Source: Actinomycetes bacterium
GTDB taxonomy: Bacteria > Actinomycetota > Acidimicrobiia > Acidimicrobiales > Microtrichaceae
Assembly: GCA_023437745.1 (NCBI GenBank)
Contig: JAEZFI010000254.1
Span: 1-22,390 of the forward strand
Length of the DNA stretch: 22,390 bases
Reading direction: 5' to 3'
Numbering within the stretch: position 1 is the first letter of the stretch; every line of letters starts with the position of its first letter. Below the pieces are notes generated by a model, which saw only the letters and a program-made list of their open reading frames with translations, searched no databases and was not told the origin of the DNA. The translations under genes and the position numbers were made by a program. Of this stretch, positions 1-7,331 are shown in pieces.

Positions 1-36
1 CCCCCCCCGGGGGGGGGGGGGGGGGGCGGCCCCCCC
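1..36. other. Poly-C/poly-G run at window edge, probable assembly artefact
   Basis: Eight C are followed by eighteen G, then CGG and seven C. The run interrupts galK exactly where the conserved C-terminal glycine-rich part of a galactokinase should follow, and would encode only Pro/Gly. Runs of G are a known product of two-colour sequencing chemistry and of read ends at contig termini. I infer that these bases are not genomic. Confidence 0.7.
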
Positions 37-935
37 GCGACCAACTCCTCGACGATCACGTCGAGCGCCGGGATCGAGGACTGCCACAGGTCCCGCGACG
101 AGGCGTGGCTCTCCACCATCAGCCGGCCCGCCTCGGCCAGGCGCCCGCCGGAGATCGCGTCGGCGAACCGGCGGACCCGCTCGATCTCGGTGACGACGTG
201 CCGCGCCCGCGGGCGGTCGGCCACCTGCTCGAGCGTCGCCTCGCGCAGCTCGGCGACACCGATCGCCCGGGCGTCGTCGAACGACTCGTTCCGGCGCTCG
301 GTCCACGGCGAGCCCTCGAGCCGCCGCACGACGCCCGAGTCCACGACGAGGATCGACACCTCGTCGGGCAGGCTGAGCGGGACCGCCGTGATGTCCCGGC
401 AGTCCAGCAGCTGGACGCCGCCCAGCACCGACGCCGCCTGGTCCTGGATCCCACAGGGGACGCCGGTGGCGGTGAGCTCGGCGGCGCGGCACAGGTCGGC
501 CACCTGCATCGCCCCGAGCTGCGCGCCGCTCAGCGCCAGTGCCGCCCGGGTCAGGGCGACCTCGAGCGCAGCGGAGGACGACAACCCCCCACCGGTCGGC
601 AGGTCGCTCGAGATCCGGGCGCGGAACGGGGTCCACACGCCGTGGCGGTCGAGCAGCTCGGCCAGCACCCCGGCGGCGAGACGACCCCAGTCCGGGCGGA
701 CCGACGCCGGATCCGCCAACTCCCCGCGGCCCACGGTGACGACGCCCTCGAAGCCGTCCGACCGCAGGACCACCTCGTCCCGGTCATGGGGCGTCGCACG
801 GATCGCGACGTGACGGTCGATCGCCGCGCACACGACCGGTCCCCCGTGGAAGTCGACGTGCCCGCCGAGGAGGTTGACGCGTCCGGGCGCCCGTACCGTG
901 ACCTCGGACGGCGTGGCGGGCTCGGACCCTGCCAC
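1..935 (-). CDS. galK: Galactokinase (GHMP family), 3'-truncated by window edge
   Basis: Phosphorylates galactose with ATP to galactose-1-phosphate, the first Leloir step, in the cytoplasm. About 300 of an expected 350-400 residues are present. The galactokinase signature lies near residues 16-30 (APGRVNLLGGHVDF). The GHMP ATP-binding motif PTGGGLSSSAA follows near residue 107, and PCGIQDQ carries the presumed catalytic aspartate. The GTG start lies 2 bases after the galT stop, so the gene is the last of the operon and translationally coupled. Oddity: the usual GEHTDY sugar-binding motif reads GGHVDF, so the glutamate that contacts galactose in characterised enzymes is glycine. His and Asp are kept. 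The C-terminus is lost in the poly-C/G run. Another sugar specificity is possible, but adjacency to galT favours galactose. Confidence 0.88.
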   Translation of the reverse strand, partial: MAGSEPATPSEVTVRAPGRVNLLGGHVDFHGGPVVCAAIDRHVAIRATPHDRDEVVLRSDGFEGVVTVGRGELADPASVRPDWGRLAAGVLAELLDRHGVWTPFRARISSDLPTGGGLSSSAALEVALTRAALALSGAQLGAMQVADLCRAAELTATGVPCGIQDQAASVLGGVQLLDCRDITAVPLSLPDEVSILVVDSGVVRRLEGSPWTERRNESFDDARAIGVAELREATLEQVADRPRARHVVTEIERVRRFADAISGGRLAEAGRLMVESHASSRDLWQSSIPALDVIVEELVAGGPPPPPPPGG

Positions 936-937
936 GA

Positions 938-1885
938 TCAGACCGAGCGGAGCATCGCCGCTGCCGCCTCCGGCACGACCGGGTTCGAGAGGGTGCCGGA
1001 GCCGACCTCGCCGGCGGCGATGAAGCGGGCGACGCCGGCCGACCGCTGGGGCGGCGCCAGGTGGAGGTGCAGGTGGTCGGTGTCGTCCACCGTGCTGGGC
1101 CCCTGGTGGAACCACATCAGGTACGGGAAGATCGCCGACGCCGACGGGTCGTCGCGCCACAGCCGGTCGTACCGACCCAGCACATCGTGCAGGATCGTGG
1201 CGAGGCCGATCCGCCCACGTTCGTCGAGGTGGTCCAGGCGGGCGACGCGCGTGCGCGGCGCCACCCGCAGCCCGTAGGGGTAGGCCGACGCGAACGGCAC
1301 CCAGGCCACCCAGTCGCCGTCGTCGGCGACCACACGGGTGCCGTCGGCCAGCTCGCGTTCGATCTCCGCCGCGATCACGTCGCCGTGCTCGGCCGATCGA
1401 GCGCGCTCGGCGGCCGGCGAGGGCGGCACGAAGGGGTAGGCGTAGATCTGCCCGTGCGGATGGTGGATCGTCGCGCCGACCTCGGGCCCGCGGCTCTCGA
1501 ACACCAGCACGTACTCGACCTCGGGTCGGGCGTAGAGCGCTGCGGTGCGCTCCGCCCACAGGTCCACGACCTTGCGGATCTGCGGCACCCCGAGCGAGCC
1601 CAGCGAGCCCTCGTGCACCGGCGAGTAGAGGACCACCTCGGCCGCACCGCGCCCCGGAAGCGTCGTGATCCCCGCCGCCTCCGCAACAGCGATGTCGATG
1701 GGGTCCCCGGGCTCGAGCGCGGGCCAGCGGTTGGGGAACCACCGCGTGTCGTACGCCTCCGGGGCCTCGAGGCCGCCGACGCAGAACGGGCATCCGTCCG
1801 TCGGCAGGTTCGGGCGGTGCTGCCGGTGGCCGACGATGTTCACCCAGTCCCCCGTGAGGGGGTCGAACCGCAGCTCCCCGCTCAT
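938..1885 (-). CDS. galT: Galactose-1-phosphate uridylyltransferase
   Basis: Transfers UMP from UDP-glucose to galactose-1-phosphate, giving UDP-galactose and glucose-1-phosphate. The protein has 315 residues, slightly shorter than the E. coli enzyme. A CPFC zinc-type pair is at residues 32-35. The catalytic HPH motif is at 142-144 in HHPHGQ, with His144 the expected uridylylated nucleophile. A C-terminal HLHLH metal/active-site cluster is at 271-275. It lies between rdgB and galK on one strand, and galK starts 2 bases after its stop. The start is the third of three near-identical 11-bp units, each containing an ATG or GTG, and only this one is in frame. No Shine-Dalgarno separate from the repeat is seen, so expression probably depends on readthrough or coupling from rdgB. 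Confidence 0.95.
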   Translation of the reverse strand: MSGELRFDPLTGDWVNIVGHRQHRPNLPTDGCPFCVGGLEAPEAYDTRWFPNRWPALEPGDPIDIAVAEAAGITTLPGRGAAEVVLYSPVHEGSLGSLGVPQIRKVVDLWAERTAALYARPEVEYVLVFESRGPEVGATIHHPHGQIYAYPFVPPSPAAERARSAEHGDVIAAEIERELADGTRVVADDGDWVAWVPFASAYPYGLRVAPRTRVARLDHLDERGRIGLATILHDVLGRYDRLWRDDPSASAIFPYLMWFHQGPSTVDDTDHLHLHLAPPQRSAGVARFIAAGEVGSGTLSNPVVPEAAAAMLRSV

Positions 1886-1912
1886 GACCCGCTCACGACC
1901 CGCTCATGACCC
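1880..1912. repeat. Three 11-bp tandem units at the rdgB/galT junction
   Basis: Units at 1880-1890, 1891-1901 and 1902-1912 read GCTCATGACCC, GCTCACGACCC and GCTCATGACCC. On the minus strand each is GGGTCRTGAGC, holding an ATG or GTG start followed by AGC. The rdgB stop lies in the first unit transcribed and the galT start in the last. Because two units equal 22 bases, the start codons are in different frames. This looks like a duplication of an ancestral ATGA stop/start overlap. Confidence 0.9.
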
Positions 1913-2536
1913 GCCGCCGAGCCCCACGTCGTCCGCCGCACCGAGCGCGGCGACGAAGGCCCGCACCGCACGCCCACGGTGGCTGAGGTCGTGCTTCTCG
2001 GCCGGGGACATCTCGGCGAAGGTCCGGCCGTCGCCCTCGTCCGGCACGAAGACGGGGTCGTACCCGAAGCCGCTGTCGCCCCGAGGCGCCGGGGCGATCG
2101 TCCCCTCGCAGACACCCTCCACGAGGAGCCGACCGGAGCGGTGGGTGAGCACCACCGAGGTGACGAACCTGGCGCGGCGATCGTCGACGCCCGCGTCGAG
2201 GGTGCGGCGCTCCAGCTCGGCGAGCAGCCGGGCGACGTTGTCGGCATCGGTCGCGCCGTCGCCGGCGTAGCGGGCCGAGCGGACCCCGGGGGCGCCGTCG
2301 AGCGCGGCCACCTCCAGGCCGGTGTCGTCGGCCAGGGCAGGGATGCCGGTGGCGCCCCAGATGGCGTCGGCCTTGAGGATCGCGTTGCCCTCGATCGTGG
2401 GCGCGTCCTCCACCACGTCGGGGAGGTCGGCGGGACGCGGCAGCAGGTCGACCTCGTCACCGAGGATCTCGCGGAGCTCCTGCAGCTTGTGCGGGTTCGC
2501 GGTGGCGGCGACGATCGTCCGCCGCGGCCCGCTCAT
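1904..2536 (-). CDS. rdgB: RdgB/HAM1 non-canonical purine NTP pyrophosphatase
   Basis: Hydrolyses dITP, ITP and XTP to monophosphates, keeping deaminated purines out of DNA and RNA. The 210 residues match the family length. Visible motifs are ATANPHKLQEL at 11-21, ALADDTGLEV at 67-76 (catalytic acidic pair), SARYAG at 87-92, GFGYDPVF at 156-163 and SHRGRA at 185-190. The ATG overlaps the rph stop as ATGA, so it is translated by coupling. The order MBL hydrolase-rph-rdgB is the same as around rphA in Mycobacterium (from memory of that genome). The C-terminus ends in a short Gly-rich tail that runs into the 11-bp repeat. Confidence 0.96.
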   Translation of the reverse strand: MSGPRRTIVAATANPHKLQELREILGDEVDLLPRPADLPDVVEDAPTIEGNAILKADAIWGATGIPALADDTGLEVAALDGAPGVRSARYAGDGATDADNVARLLAELERRTLDAGVDDRRARFVTSVVLTHRSGRLLVEGVCEGTIAPAPRGDSGFGYDPVFVPDEGDGRTFAEMSPAEKHDLSHRGRAVRAFVAALGAADDVGLGGGS

Positions 2537-3270
2537 CGACCCAGGTGGCGCGTGACCGGCGGTTCCGAGACCATCTCGCGCTGGAGCTCGACGATCTCGC
2601 CGATCCCCTTCTGCGCGAGGTCGAGCAGCTGGTCCAGCTCGCCTCGGGTGAAGGCCTGCCCCTCGGCGGTGCCCTGCACCTCGACGAGCCGACCCGCGCC
2701 CGTCATGACGACGTTCATGTCGACCTCGGCGCTCGCGTCCTCAAGGTAGGGGAGGTCGAGCCGGGGCTCGCCGTCGATGATCCCGACGGAGATGGCGGCC
2801 AGGTGGTCCGTGATCGGATGCGCCGCGAGCTGACCGGTGGCGACGTGCCGCGTCAGCGCGTCGTGGAGCGCCAGCCACGCACCGCAGATCGACGCGGTGC
2901 GGGTGCCGCCGTCGGCCTGGAGGACGTCGCAGTCGACCTGCACCTGGCGTTCACCCAGCACGACCATGTCCACGACCGCCCGCAGCGACCGACCGATCAA
3001 CCGCTCGATCTCCGACGTGCGCCCCTTCGGACCCTTGCGCTCGCGACGGATGCGCTCCGCGGACGAGCCGGGGAGCATCGAGTACTCGGCGGTGACCCAC
3101 CCCTTGCCGTTGCCCTTCATCCAGCGCGGCACGTCGTTGTCGACGATCGCCGTGCACAGGACCCGCGTGTCGCCGAACGACACCAGGATCGAGCCGTGGG
3201 CCGAGCTGGTGAAGTCACGTTCGAAGGTGATCGGACGAAGCTCGTCGGGGGCGCGGCCGTCGGGTCTCAT
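2533..3270 (-). CDS. rph: Ribonuclease PH
   Basis: Phosphorolytic 3'-5' exoribonuclease that trims tRNA 3' ends, releasing nucleoside diphosphates; hexameric in characterised bacteria. The protein has 245 residues, the normal length. It begins MRPDGRAPDELRPI. It carries the basic loop around RIRRERKGPKGRTSEIERLIGR (73-94), LQADGGTRTASI at 117-128, the acidic EVDMN motif at 182-186 and VEVQGTAEG at 196-204. The reading frame stays open far upstream, but the ATG at 3270 matches the conserved N-terminus and overlaps the stop of the MBL gene (ATGA); the stop likewise overlaps the rdgB start. Confidence 0.97.
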   Translation of the reverse strand: MRPDGRAPDELRPITFERDFTSSAHGSILVSFGDTRVLCTAIVDNDVPRWMKGNGKGWVTAEYSMLPGSSAERIRRERKGPKGRTSEIERLIGRSLRAVVDMVVLGERQVQVDCDVLQADGGTRTASICGAWLALHDALTRHVATGQLAAHPITDHLAAISVGIIDGEPRLDLPYLEDASAEVDMNVVMTGAGRLVEVQGTAEGQAFTRGELDQLLDLAQKGIGEIVELQREMVSEPPVTRHLGR

Positions 3271-4001
3271 GGCGAGTGGGTGGCTCCAGGTGTGGCGATC
3301 AGGACCGGCGCACCATAGGTCTCGGCTGCCGCACGCCGATACTCCTCCTGATCCGCGCCGGGGATCAGGTGGGTGAGCACGAGTGAGGCCACGTCCGCCT
3401 TCCGCGCCGTCGTCCCGGCCTGCGCCGCGGTGAGGTGGACGCCTCCGGCCCGCTCGGCGTCGAGGTAGGTCGCCTCGCAGATCGCCACGTCGATCCCCGT
3501 GCCGAGCGCTGCCATCTCCCACCCCGGTCCGGTGTCGGCCGAGTAGGCGATCGAACCGCTGTGGTGGTCGACGCGGAACGCGAGCGTCTCGGGCGGGTGG
3601 TCCGTGCGCGAGCACCGCACGCGCACCGGCCCGACGCCGAGCTCGTCGCCGTCGGTGATCACGTGCCACTCGAGCGCCGGCCCCAGCCCCGACCGGACCA
3701 AGGACTCCGCGAGCGACAGCGTCTCCGCGGTCCCGTACACCGGCAGTCCCTCCGTGCCGAGCACGTACTGGAGCGCGTTCCGCAGGATCGGCAGCTCGAG
3801 CCAGTGGTCGGGATGGGCGTGCGACAGCAGCACGGCGTCGAGCTGGGCGAGGTCGAGGTGGGCCCCGAGGGTCGAGAGCGTCCCGGGCCCGCAGTCCATC
3901 AGGATCCGGGCGCCGTCGGCGCGGATCAGGTAGCCCGAGCAGGCGTTCCCCGGTGCGGCGTAGGTGCCGGACGAGCCGAGGACCGTGACGTCGAAGGGCA
4001 T
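3267..4001 (-). CDS. MBL-fold metallo-hydrolase (Rv1339-like, RNase Z/cyclic-nucleotide phosphodiesterase group)
   Basis: A 244-residue metallo-beta-lactamase-fold hydrolase. Metal ligands are visible: HAHPDH at 61-66, His135 in RTDHP, Asp156 in SADTG, His189 in GVHLTA and His211 in LTHL. This gives a complete two-metal site of the RNase Z/phosphodiesterase type. Its position between murI and rph matches M. tuberculosis Rv1339, which has been reported as an atypical cAMP phosphodiesterase, so cyclic-nucleotide hydrolysis is the leading idea. Substrate is not provable from sequence. It is the first gene of the operon. A TAGCGT box ends 6 bases before the ATG with no Shine-Dalgarno, which indicates a leaderless mRNA. 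Its stop overlaps the rph start. Confidence 0.88.
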   Translation of the reverse strand: MPFDVTVLGSSGTYAAPGNACSGYLIRADGARILMDCGPGTLSTLGAHLDLAQLDAVLLSHAHPDHWLELPILRNALQYVLGTEGLPVYGTAETLSLAESLVRSGLGPALEWHVITDGDELGVGPVRVRCSRTDHPPETLAFRVDHHSGSIAYSADTGPGWEMAALGTGIDVAICEATYLDAERAGGVHLTAAQAGTTARKADVASLVLTHLIPGADQEEYRRAAAETYGAPVLIATPGATHSP

Positions 4002-4007
4002 CGGCTG

Positions 4008-4013
4008 ACGCTA
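4008..4013 (-). promoter_or_regulatory. -10 box of the MBL-rph-rdgB-galT-galK operon (leaderless)
   Basis: TAGCGT on the minus strand fits the actinobacterial TANNNT -10. It is followed by exactly 6 bases and then the ATG at 4001, so transcription should start at or next to the A of ATG. No convincing -35 is visible. The same geometry recurs before murI and P450. Confidence 0.5.
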
Positions 4014-4102
4014 CCGCGGCGGTCTCGGGAGGGGTCGCGCCGCCGGGGCCGGAGCGTCCCCGGGGCCTGCGCCCTGGCGGGCAGCGATCCGTCGACCAGA
4101 AT

Positions 4103-5239
4103 GTGCCGGTGCCGTGGCCGGATGTCGACACCGTCCCTCCCGTGGTGCCCGGTCCCCTCACCCCCGCGCCGGACGCCTCGTCGCGCCGCGCCCGACGTGA
4201 CGAAGCCCGCCGAGCGGTCCGGCGGCGGCGCCTGCGGCGGGTCGGCCTCGGCGCCACGTTCGTGACGGTGACGTCCGTGTCGTGGGTGGTGCTCGGCCAC
4301 ATGGATCGCGTCGGCGAGCTCGACGTCGAGGTGCGTGATGCCACCCTCGACACGACAGCGCCCCCCACCGACACCGCCGAGCCGACGGGCCCGCTCGACG
4401 AGCCGGGCGGGCTGATCACGGGGCCGGCCGGCATCATCGCCGCGTCGTCGCGCCGCGTGGTCGACAACCACCTCGTCCTGGTCGGCGACTCGGTGCTCCA
4501 GGCCGCCGCGCCGCTCGTCCCCGACGCGCTGCCGGGGTGGTCGATCGTCGCCGACACCCGCGTGGGTCGCTTCCTGCCGGAGGCCACGAAGGTGCTCGAG
4601 CGCCGGTCGGAGGACCTGGGCGAGGTGGTCGTGCTCAACCTCGGCAACAACTACAGCGGCGACCCGATCGCGTTCTCCGCCGAGGTCGAGGACGCGATGG
4701 CCGAGCTGCGCGAGGTCGACCACGTGATCTGGATCAACGCCGGCGAGTTCGAGCCGGCGCAGCGGGAGGTCAACTCCGTGCTGCGCGCAGCGCTGCGGCG
4801 TCACCGCAACCTGGTGCTCCTCGACTGGAACACGATCTGGAAGGAGCACCGCAAGTCCTACACGGGCGCCGACGACCTCCACCTCACTCCGAAGGGCGCC
4901 GAGGCCTACACGGCGATGATCGCCGAGGCGGTCGCCCGAGTCGCCGAGCTCGCGAACATCGAGCCCGCGCCCGGGCCGCAGAAGCCCATCATCACGACGA
5001 AGGGCTCCGTGCCGACGTCGAGCGGTTCGTCCGGCTCGAACCGCGGCACCGGCCGGCGGACGACCTCGACGGTGCCGGCCGGCGACCACTCGGGCACCTC
5101 GGTGCCAGAGGTCGACGACGGCTCGGGCGAGGGCACGAGCAGCGACGGCTCCGGATCCGGCAGCGGAGGGTCCGGGACGCCCGACGCCCATCCGTCGCCC
5201 ACCGCCCCGGCGCCCACGACCCCCGCGTCGCCGAACTGA
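4103..5239 (+). CDS. Membrane-anchored SGNH/GDSL-hydrolase-like protein
   Basis: About 378 residues. A cytoplasmic Arg-rich N-terminus (28-46) precedes one hydrophobic helix at about 48-65, so the rest should be outside the membrane. A Pro/Thr linker follows. The SGNH blocks are LVGDS at 126-130 (nucleophile Ser130), LNLGNN at 178-183 and DDLHL at 257-261 (Asp-His pair), all the catalytic elements. The C-terminal 90 residues are low-complexity Ser/Gly/Thr/Pro. The module resembles the SGNH part of OatA-type O-acetyltransferases, but no acyltransferase-3 domain is present, so esterase or O-acyl transfer on wall or glycan is inference. The GTG start at 4103 is weakly supported (no clear Shine-Dalgarno). 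It sits in reverse orientation between murI and the MBL gene, ending 7 bases from the murI stop. Confidence 0.75.
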   Translation: MPVPWPDVDTVPPVVPGPLTPAPDASSRRARRDEARRAVRRRRLRRVGLGATFVTVTSVSWVVLGHMDRVGELDVEVRDATLDTTAPPTDTAEPTGPLDEPGGLITGPAGIIAASSRRVVDNHLVLVGDSVLQAAAPLVPDALPGWSIVADTRVGRFLPEATKVLERRSEDLGEVVVLNLGNNYSGDPIAFSAEVEDAMAELREVDHVIWINAGEFEPAQREVNSVLRAALRRHRNLVLLDWNTIWKEHRKSYTGADDLHLTPKGAEAYTAMIAEAVARVAELANIEPAPGPQKPIITTKGSVPTSSGSSGSNRGTGRRTTSTVPAGDHSGTSVPEVDDGSGEGTSSDGSGSGSGGSGTPDAHPSPTAPAPTTPASPN

Positions 5240-5246
5240 CGGGCCG

Positions 5247-6041
5247 CTACGGACCGAGGTCGACGCGGGTGGCCCCGGCCAGCTCCGGCCCGAGCAGGCG
5301 CCCGCCGAGGTCCGTGAACCACTCCACGTCACCGGTCGTCAGGAACACCGGGGGCCCGGGAGGTTCCTGCGATGCGTCGTCACCCAGCAGCGCGCGCAGC
5401 GCGAACGCCGTCTCGTCGGCGCTGGACACGAGCACGACGTCGCGGCCCATCACGTCGCTGATCGTCCGGGCCAGGTACGGGTAGTGGGTGCAGCCCAGGA
5501 GCAACGTGTCGGCGCCGGCGTCGACCACCGGGGCGAGGAGCCGCTCGGCGAGCACGTGCACCTGCGCTGATCCCGTCTCCCCCCGCTCGACGAACTCGAC
5601 GAAGCCCGGGCACGCCGCAGCGGTGAGCTCGAGCTCCGGCGCGACCTCCGCCAGCGCCTTCTGGTACGCACCCGAGCTGATCGTGCCGAGGGTGCCGATG
5701 ACGGCCACCCGCCCGGAGCGAGTGGCGGCCACGAGCGCCCGGACACCGGGGTCGATCACACCCAGGATCGGGACGTCGAACTCGTCGCGCAGGGAGTCGA
5801 GTGCCGCCGCCGACGCGGTGTTGCACGCGACGACCACGCACTTCGCGTCGTGCTCCTCCACGAGCGTTCGGCAGATCTGGTGGGCGAACTCCCGGACCTC
5901 CTCGAGCGGTCGGGGCCCGTAGGGGTACCGGCCGGTGTCGCCGAGGTAGACGATGCGCTCGTGGGGCAGCAGGTCGATCACGGCCCGGGCGACCGTCAGG
6001 CCCCCGAAGCCGGAGTCGAACATCCCCACCGGTCGGCCCAC
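5247..6041 (-). CDS. murI: Glutamate racemase
   Basis: Interconverts L- and D-glutamate to supply D-Glu for peptidoglycan; cytoplasmic and cofactor-independent. It has 264 residues. MFDSGFGGLT at 7-16 holds the conserved Asp-Ser, YLGDTGRYPYG is at 32-42, ACNTASA at 72-78 carries catalytic Cys73, and GCTHYPYL at 183-190 carries the second catalytic Cys184. The GTG start lies 6 bases after a TAGGTT -10-like box and has no Shine-Dalgarno, consistent with a leaderless transcript. In mycobacteria murI is followed directly by the MBL gene and rph; here the inverted SGNH gene separates them. Confidence 0.96.
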   Translation of the reverse strand: MGRPVGMFDSGFGGLTVARAVIDLLPHERIVYLGDTGRYPYGPRPLEEVREFAHQICRTLVEEHDAKCVVVACNTASAAALDSLRDEFDVPILGVIDPGVRALVAATRSGRVAVIGTLGTISSGAYQKALAEVAPELELTAAACPGFVEFVERGETGSAQVHVLAERLLAPVVDAGADTLLLGCTHYPYLARTISDVMGRDVVLVSSADETAFALRALLGDDASQEPPGPPVFLTTGDVEWFTDLGGRLLGPELAGATRVDLGP

Positions 6042-6047
6042 CCGACG

Positions 6048-6053
6048 AACCTA
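6048..6053 (-). promoter_or_regulatory. -10 box of murI (leaderless)
   Basis: TAGGTT on the minus strand, 6 bases before the GTG at 6041. It fits TANNNT and has the same spacing as the MBL-operon box. It lies downstream of the 54-bp palindrome, so murI probably has its own promoter separated by that hairpin from the diiron gene. Confidence 0.45.
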
Positions 6054-6080
6054 GCGGCGCACCCGAAACGCACCACCCAC

Positions 6081-6134
6081 CCGTTCTGGCGCGGGAGGCG
6101 TGACGCTGGCGTCACGCCCCACGCGACAGAACGG
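6081..6134 (-). terminator. 54-bp imperfect palindrome after the diiron gene (U-less terminator candidate)
   Basis: A perfect 10-bp inverted repeat GGCGTGACGC/GCGTCACGCC (6097-6106 and 6109-6118) is flanked by a perfect 8-bp repeat CCGTTCTG/CAGAACGG (6081-6088 and 6127-6134). Both share the same centre at 6107.5. The 8 bases between them match at 5 positions. The RNA hairpin begins 10 bases after the diiron gene stop. No T-run follows, so termination without a U-tract or another role (binding site, mobile palindrome) is possible. Confidence 0.6.
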
Positions 6135-6144
6135 ATCACGCGGC

Positions 6145-7269
6145 CTATGAGGAGAGCGCGAAGGCCTCGTACTCGTCGGAGGTGTCGGTCCAGTGCTCGA
6201 ACTGGATGATGTCGAGCTCCTCGAACCGGCGGCGCAGCCAGCCGTCGCCCGCGTCGAGGATGCCGAGCTTCCTGCAGTTCGGGACGATCTTCGAGAACAG
6301 GAGGTGCTGGAAGTCCGTCTGCTCCTGCGGAGGGTTGTCGTGGAGGAGGCGGAGCACCCGCTCGTAGTCGACGCCCATCCGCTCCCAGACCTCGACCATG
6401 AAGAAGCGGTTCCGCAGCCGGGACGCCGCCTCGTACGCGAACTCCTGGCGGTAGCGGATCTCGTCGGCCGAGAGCTCGCGGTAGTACTCCTGCAACGAGA
6501 GCACGCCGAACGCCACGTGCCGCGCCTCGTCGCTCATCACGTAGCGGAGCAGCTGCTTGAGCAGCGGCTCGGGCGTGACCATGTGGATCGCGCCGAACGC
6601 GGCGAGGGCCAGCCCCTCGATCATGATCTGCATGCCGAGGTAGGTGATGTCCCAGTGCTCGTCCGCGAGCGTGTCGTCGATGAGCGAGCCGAGGTTCGGG
6701 TTCATCGGGTAGGTCCCGTCGAGCTTCTCGTCGAGGTAACGGGCGAACACCTCGACGTGGCGGGCTTCGTCCATGACCTGCGTGGCGGCGTAGTACTTCG
6801 CATCGATCCACGGCGTGGTCGCGGTGATCATCCCGGTGCACATGAGTGCACCCTGCTCCCCGTGGAGGAACTGGCTGAGCTGCCAGTTCTGCATCTCGAT
6901 GCCGACCTGGGTCCACTCCTTGTCGCCGAAGTTCTTGAACGGCGAGCCGGGCAACGACTGCAGCTGCTGGAACCGGGCGAGGCTGTGGGCCATGAGGCCG
7001 CGTGCCACCTCTTCCTGATCGACCTCCAGCTCCCAGGGGAGGTCGGTGGCGCCGTTCCACTGCGAGGTCTTCGCCTTCTCGTACAGCTTCGAGAGGCCGG
7101 GACGGGCGCGCTCGTAGTCCCAGGTGAAGAGCAGCGGCGCGTTGGCGATCACCTCGTGCCCGACCTCGTCGAGGTCCCGCGCGTCGTACTGCGCCAGGAT
7201 CGCCTCGACGCCGGAGAGCCCGGCGCCGACGTCGGTCCCGGGCTCGGCGATGGGCTCGGTGGTCGCCAT
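6145..7269 (-). CDS. Ferritin-like diiron oxygenase of unknown substrate
   Basis: A 374-residue, mostly helical protein. It has the complete ferritin-like two-iron ligand set: Glu138 in HGEQGA, Glu168 and His171 in DEARHVEVF, Glu218 in MIEGLALA, and Glu248 and His251 in DEARHVAFG. The pattern E-ExxH-E-ExxH is that of O2-activating diiron carboxylate enzymes (R2-like and AurF-like oxygenases). The exact substrate cannot be read from the sequence. No signal peptide, so cytoplasmic. The ATG at 7269 is chosen over the upstream frame extension because GAGGAG lies 6 bases before it and the operators lie upstream. It is divergent from a TetR regulator with overlapping operators, so ligand-induced expression is likely. 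It is followed by a strong hairpin. Confidence 0.85.
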   Translation of the reverse strand: MATTEPIAEPGTDVGAGLSGVEAILAQYDARDLDEVGHEVIANAPLLFTWDYERARPGLSKLYEKAKTSQWNGATDLPWELEVDQEEVARGLMAHSLARFQQLQSLPGSPFKNFGDKEWTQVGIEMQNWQLSQFLHGEQGALMCTGMITATTPWIDAKYYAATQVMDEARHVEVFARYLDEKLDGTYPMNPNLGSLIDDTLADEHWDITYLGMQIMIEGLALAAFGAIHMVTPEPLLKQLLRYVMSDEARHVAFGVLSLQEYYRELSADEIRYRQEFAYEAASRLRNRFFMVEVWERMGVDYERVLRLLHDNPPQEQTDFQHLLFSKIVPNCRKLGILDAGDGWLRRRFEELDIIQFEHWTDTSDEYEAFALSS

Positions 7270-7288
7270 GGTGCACTCCTCAGGGTTT

Positions 7289-7325
7289 CGTACAGCGTAC
7301 GGCTGGCCAGCTCGTACACTGTACA
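7289..7325. promoter_or_regulatory. Paired TetR-type operators over divergent -10 boxes
   Basis: Two inverted repeats share half-sites and spacer: CGTACAGCGTACG (7289-7301) and CGTACACTGTACA (7313-7325), that is GTAC-N3-GTAC with centres 24 bp apart. A perfect 10-bp palindrome GCTGGCCAGC (7302-7311) fills the gap. The left site contains TACGCT on the minus strand (7294-7299), a -10 candidate for the diiron gene. The right site contains TACACT (7315-7320), a -10 candidate for the regulator. Binding would shut off both promoters; this is inferred from the arrangement. Confidence 0.75.
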
Positions 7326-7331
7326 ACCGGC

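Noticed and set aside
1..26. G18 run as a G-quadruplex element
   Set aside because: It sits at the very edge of the window and breaks galK; an artefact is simpler.
3271..4650. Upstream extension of the rph frame giving a 705-residue protein
   Set aside because: The extension is low-complexity and overlaps the MBL and SGNH genes; RNase PH homology begins at the ATG at 3270.
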